A DNA stretch of 34,863 nt, taken from contig JADBJJ010000006.1 in NCBI GenBank assembly GCA_014874475.1, positions 1-34,863 of the forward strand, read 5' to 3'. The position numbers and the translations under genes are program-made. The first letter of the stretch is position 1. Each line of letters starts with the position of its first letter. The stretch comes from Chloroflexota bacterium (GTDB lineage: Bacteria; Chloroflexota; Anaerolineae; B4-G1; DUEL01). The notes under the pieces are model-generated. The model was not told where the DNA came from. It did not search any database and saw only the letters and a list, made by a program, of their open reading frames with translations. This document shows, piece after piece, positions 32,752-34,863 of this stretch.

Positions 32752-33384
32752 TTATGGCCGAGGAACCCACGGTGGTGGTCCACCCGCTCCCGGTGGTAGC
32801 CCACCTGCCCCCGGTGGTGGTCCACCTGCCCATGGTGGTGGTCCACCCGCTCCCGGCAGCCGCCCACTGGCGCCAGCATTCTCCTCCACCGCACCTGGCC
32901 CGCGGAGATGAACATTGATCCCCAAGCGGAATGGCGCAGCGCTGGTGATCCCCCGACCGACTGCCCGGAGATGCAAGTTTGCCTTCTTGCCTTCACCAGT
33001 CAGGACAAGGTTATAGGTTCCACGAATGCTGAAGCTCCCACTCTCACCCGGGCCGATGACCAACGGCAACCCGCTGGCCACCGCAGTGGCTGCTGGGGCT
33101 TGCCGCCGTGGACGCGGGGTTGTGTGGCTGAGTTGTAGATGGTCAATGCGCACCGCCTCGGCGCTGCCAGCATGATTTGTGATTGTGACGCGGATCTCAT
33201 AGTCCCCTGGGTCCAATGCATTATCGCACCAGAATCGGCTGTCCCACGTTAAAGTGACGCCTCGAGTAACGATCTTGGTCTCCTGCCTGACCGGCTCACA
33301 GACTCGGGTCTGGGCAAAGGCCGGTGCCGTGAAGACGCCAACGAGCGCCGTCACTATGAGTATCGCTATTCCTAAACGAAACAT
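32752..33384 (-). CDS. Secreted protein with proline-glycine repeat tail, cassette gene
   Basis: This 210-residue exported protein has a clean signal peptide (LGIAILIVTALVGVFTAPAFA, cleavage before QTRV). A domain of about 120 residues follows, resembling an Ig-like beta sandwich (YEIRVTITNHAGSAEAVRIDHL, GPGESGSFSIRGTYN). The tail of about 35 residues repeats G-G-P-P-P with A/L/W variation, encoded by a 21-bp tandem repeat. ATG 33384 is favoured by GGGAGGTGA just upstream; the longer in-frame start at 33423 would precede the signal. Its stop lies 25 nt before the attC-like site at 32594-32726, so it appears to be the gene of that cassette. I do not recognise the family. A cell-surface role is inferred from the export signal only. 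Confidence 0.72.
   Translation of the reverse strand: MFRLGIAILIVTALVGVFTAPAFAQTRVCEPVRQETKIVTRGVTLTWDSRFWCDNALDPGDYEIRVTITNHAGSAEAVRIDHLQLSHTTPRPRRQAPAATAVASGLPLVIGPGESGSFSIRGTYNLVLTGEGKKANLHLRAVGRGITSAAPFRLGINVHLRGPGAVEENAGASGRLPGAGGPPPWAGGPPPGAGGLPPGAGGPPPWVPRP
32771..32858. repeat. Four 21-bp tandem repeats in the cassette gene
   Basis: Units of the form GGTGGTGGTCCACCCGCTCC repeat about every 21 bases from 32771 to 32858, with single-base changes between units. They encode the GGPPP tail of the secreted protein at 32752-33384. Copy number probably varies by slippage. Confidence 0.85.
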
Positions 33385-33487
33385 AGTTTCACCTCCCTTC
33401 TCGTGTACTTTCAAGCCACCCAACGATTCGCGCTTCAGCCTACAGTATAATTATTGACGTTCGCAAAGATATAGGAATAATCACAAC

Positions 33488-34012
33488 TGGCTGCAGCGTA
33501 AATCCGCTTTCGTCCGTCAGGACGATGCTCCACCCCTGGTCACAGGCTTTTTTCACCTGGGGTCACTGCTCCTCTCGTCACTGCCGGACGGCGGCCTCGT
33601 CCCGTTTGCGAGCCCGCCGCTCCGGCTTCTGGGCATTCCAGCCCATCTCCTGTAGAATGCGCCATACGTGTCCTGGATGATACTGCACCTGAAAGTGACG
33701 CTCAATCACCTGAGCCACCCGAGCCAGCGTCCACAGATCTGTGGCAAAACCGGCTGCCAGCGCCCCTTGCTGCAGGATCTGGGCCAATGTTTGCTTCTGT
33801 TGGGAGGTCAGTTTCGGCGGTTTCCCAGGATGCGGACGCGCTTTCAGCTCTCCCATCCCCCCTCGCTCCAGCAGTCGCTTCCAGCGCGATACCGACGAGG
33901 GGGAGGCACCAACCAAGCGGGCGACTTCTCGCACCCCTTTTCCTTCCTGCAGCAACTTGCCCGCAATGCGACGACGGACTTCCAGTGCTTCGGCACTCCC
34001 TTTTGGTCTCAT
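33488..34012 (-). pseudogene. IS630-family transposase, two stops and 3' truncation
   Basis: From ATG 34012 an N-terminal helix-turn-helix part is intact (REVARLVGASPSSVSRWKR, then a second winged-helix half with HPGHVWRILQEMGWN). It stops at TGA 33580-33578 after AVRQ. In the same frame, reading on through that TGA and a second TGA 15 bases later gives the expected continuation with two tryptophans (Q-W-R-E-E-Q-W-P-Q-V-K-K) and the DDE start WSIVLTDESGFTLQP. So both TGAs are TGG-to-TGA changes. The DDE domain is then lost at about 33488. TGA is used as a normal stop elsewhere in the window, so recoding is not supported. An IS630-like 3' end is also present at the left edge of the window (1-85), but the two need not be copies of one element. 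Confidence 0.85.
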
Positions 34013-34183
34013 AATACTGACTATTATATCTCCGTCCCTTTAGAAATGCAAGGATCAATAAAAAGAGCCTATCCGAATAACCCTCCTGCCCGCAAGGCGA
34101 TGAGGGCACAAGCAAAGTGTAGAAAGGCGGGGCTTTGGTGCACAAATCTGGACAATCGGGCGAAAGAAGGCTATGATTGGAGT

Positions 34184-34756
34184 ATGAAGCGGAAAAAGCG
34201 TTCTTACTCCCAACTGCGAAAGAAGCAGAAGAAAACCCCCTACCGGGTCCGGAATTGGCCGGAATATGACCGGGCGCTGGTTCAGAGAGGTTCGGTGATT
34301 CTTTGGGTGTCGGACGATGCCATCGCCGGATGGCTGTACAATGGACCGACCCACCGAGGCGCCCCTTTTGTCTACAGCGACACGGCCATTGAGACCGTCC
34401 TGACCCTCCGGGAAGTGTACCACCTGCCCAACCGAGGAGCAGAGGGTTTTGTGCGTTCTCTGTTCCAGAAGATGGGAATTCCCCTGCCGGTGCCTGACCA
34501 TACCACCCTCTCGCGCCGGGGTAGAACGGTGCGAGTCCACCTGCCCAAAAAGGCCAAAGGCCCGCTCCACGTGGTGCTGGATAGTAGCGGGCTGAAGGTC
34601 TATGGTGAAGGGGAGTGGAAAGTCCGTCTGCATGGCCCATCAAAACGGCGCACCTGGCGGGTATGCCATCTGGCGGTAGAGAGCACAGGGGGCGAAATTC
34701 AGGCAGTGGAATTGACCGAGGCCGGCGTGCATGATTCTGCGAAGCGGCGCCAGGTG
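34184..34756 (+). pseudogene. IS5-type transposase interrupted by a group II intron
   Basis: A plus-strand frame from ATG 34184 encodes an IS5-family-like transposase: a basic N-terminus, YRVRNWPEYDRALVQRGSV, WLYNGPTHRGAPFVYSDTAI, and the DDE start VVLDSSGLKVYGEGEWKV with its first Asp. The next block (GPSKRRTWRVCHLAVESTGG) is also typical. After about residue 180 (TEAGVHDS) the sequence leaves the family, and at 34757 the 3' end of a group II intron on the other strand begins. The second Asp and the Glu are not in the window. The frame stays open to the window edge only because it reads through intron RNA sequence. A fragment of a near-identical copy lies at 23444-23603. The 34013-34183 gap upstream holds only the presumed IS end. 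Confidence 0.8.
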
Positions 34757-34863
34757 GTTACGGTCGGTGGGGCAGTCGCCCGCCCCACCGCCGTTCCAGA
34801 ACCGGACGTGAGAGTTTCCCCTCATCCGGCTCCTCAGTGCGTGGGGCCTTGTCATTGGTACAA
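34757..34863 (-). mobile_element. 3' end of a group II intron (domains V and VI)
   Basis: On the minus strand bases 34832-34799 form a 34-nt domain V. It has an 8-bp lower stem starting GAGC (AGC catalytic triad), a two-base CG bulge, a 6-bp upper stem and a GAAA tetraloop. Next comes a domain VI hairpin (GGTGGGGC with GCCCCACC) with a single bulged A (34764), followed by exactly seven nucleotides to the inferred 3' splice site at 34757. This is the canonical branch-point distance. The intron body and any reverse transcriptase lie beyond the right edge. It is inserted in the IS5-type transposase gene. Confidence 0.88.

Noticed and set aside
33418-33510. A possible third attC-like site upstream of the secreted cassette gene (ACCCAAC and TTCAGCC on the plus strand, with GGCTGCAG further right)
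   Set aside because: The right half (GGCTGCAG) is part of the IS630 transposase reading (TLQP), so its pairing is chance. At most a half-site remains at 33418-33440, left where the IS fragment joined.
33578-33593. TGA read as tryptophan (altered genetic code) or programmed frameshift in the IS630 transposase
   Set aside because: TGA is the stop of several well-supported genes here (for example those ending at 1034, 11414 and 22384-22386), and the transposase is also truncated, so ordinary decay is simpler.

Overview
The window looks like a piece of a high-GC Chloroflexota (Anaerolineae-like) genome. This rests on the GC-rich coding style, a giant secreted DUF11/PKD protein, a DUF5107 protein, a SIMPL lipoprotein, an Rhs tail, and two unrelated secreted proteins that both end in a YLPLV-type C-terminus, which I associate with that phylum. 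The assignment is inference; no rRNA or tRNA gene is present.

Bases 1-12,656 form one minus-strand block, probably a single surface-polymer operon. In transcription order it encodes an acyl carrier protein, a FecR-like proline-rich lipoprotein, an 1867-residue surface protein (nine DUF11 domains, four PKD domains, a CARDB-like end), an AMP-forming acyl-CoA ligase, a class II asparagine synthetase, an N-acetyl-sugar amidotransferase and a glycosyltransferase. The ligase, amidotransferase and glycosyltransferase resemble families known beside exosortase/EPS loci, but no exosortase is visible. The glycosyltransferase is cut at about base 85 by an IS630-like element that enters from the left edge.

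Bases 12,848-27,971 are mostly housekeeping or single genes: a secreted DUF5107 protein, a creatininase-family hydrolase, a CCA-adding enzyme, ClpB, a macro-domain protein, a membrane glycosyltransferase, a SIMPL lipoprotein and a metallophosphoesterase. Relics lie between them: a deleted DDE transposase (17.6-18.6 kb), an Rhs tail abutting the macro gene (22.4-22.6 kb), a small membrane protein, and an IS5-type fragment (23.4-23.6 kb).

Bases 28,108-31,513 are clearly AT-richer and hold a two-gene operon: a membrane-embedded spermidine-synthase-like protein and a radical SAM protein with a Tat signal. Next to it, 31.6-33.4 kb, are two genes on the minus strand, each followed by an attC-like site. 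No integrase is in view, so this looks like an integron-type cassette cluster without an integrase (CALIN).

The right end is a mobile-element scrapyard: a decayed IS630 transposase with two apparent Trp-to-TGA changes, an IS5-type transposase, and, inserted in it, the 3' end of a group II intron. That intron has a textbook 34-nt domain V and a domain VI with a bulged A; its body runs out of the window.
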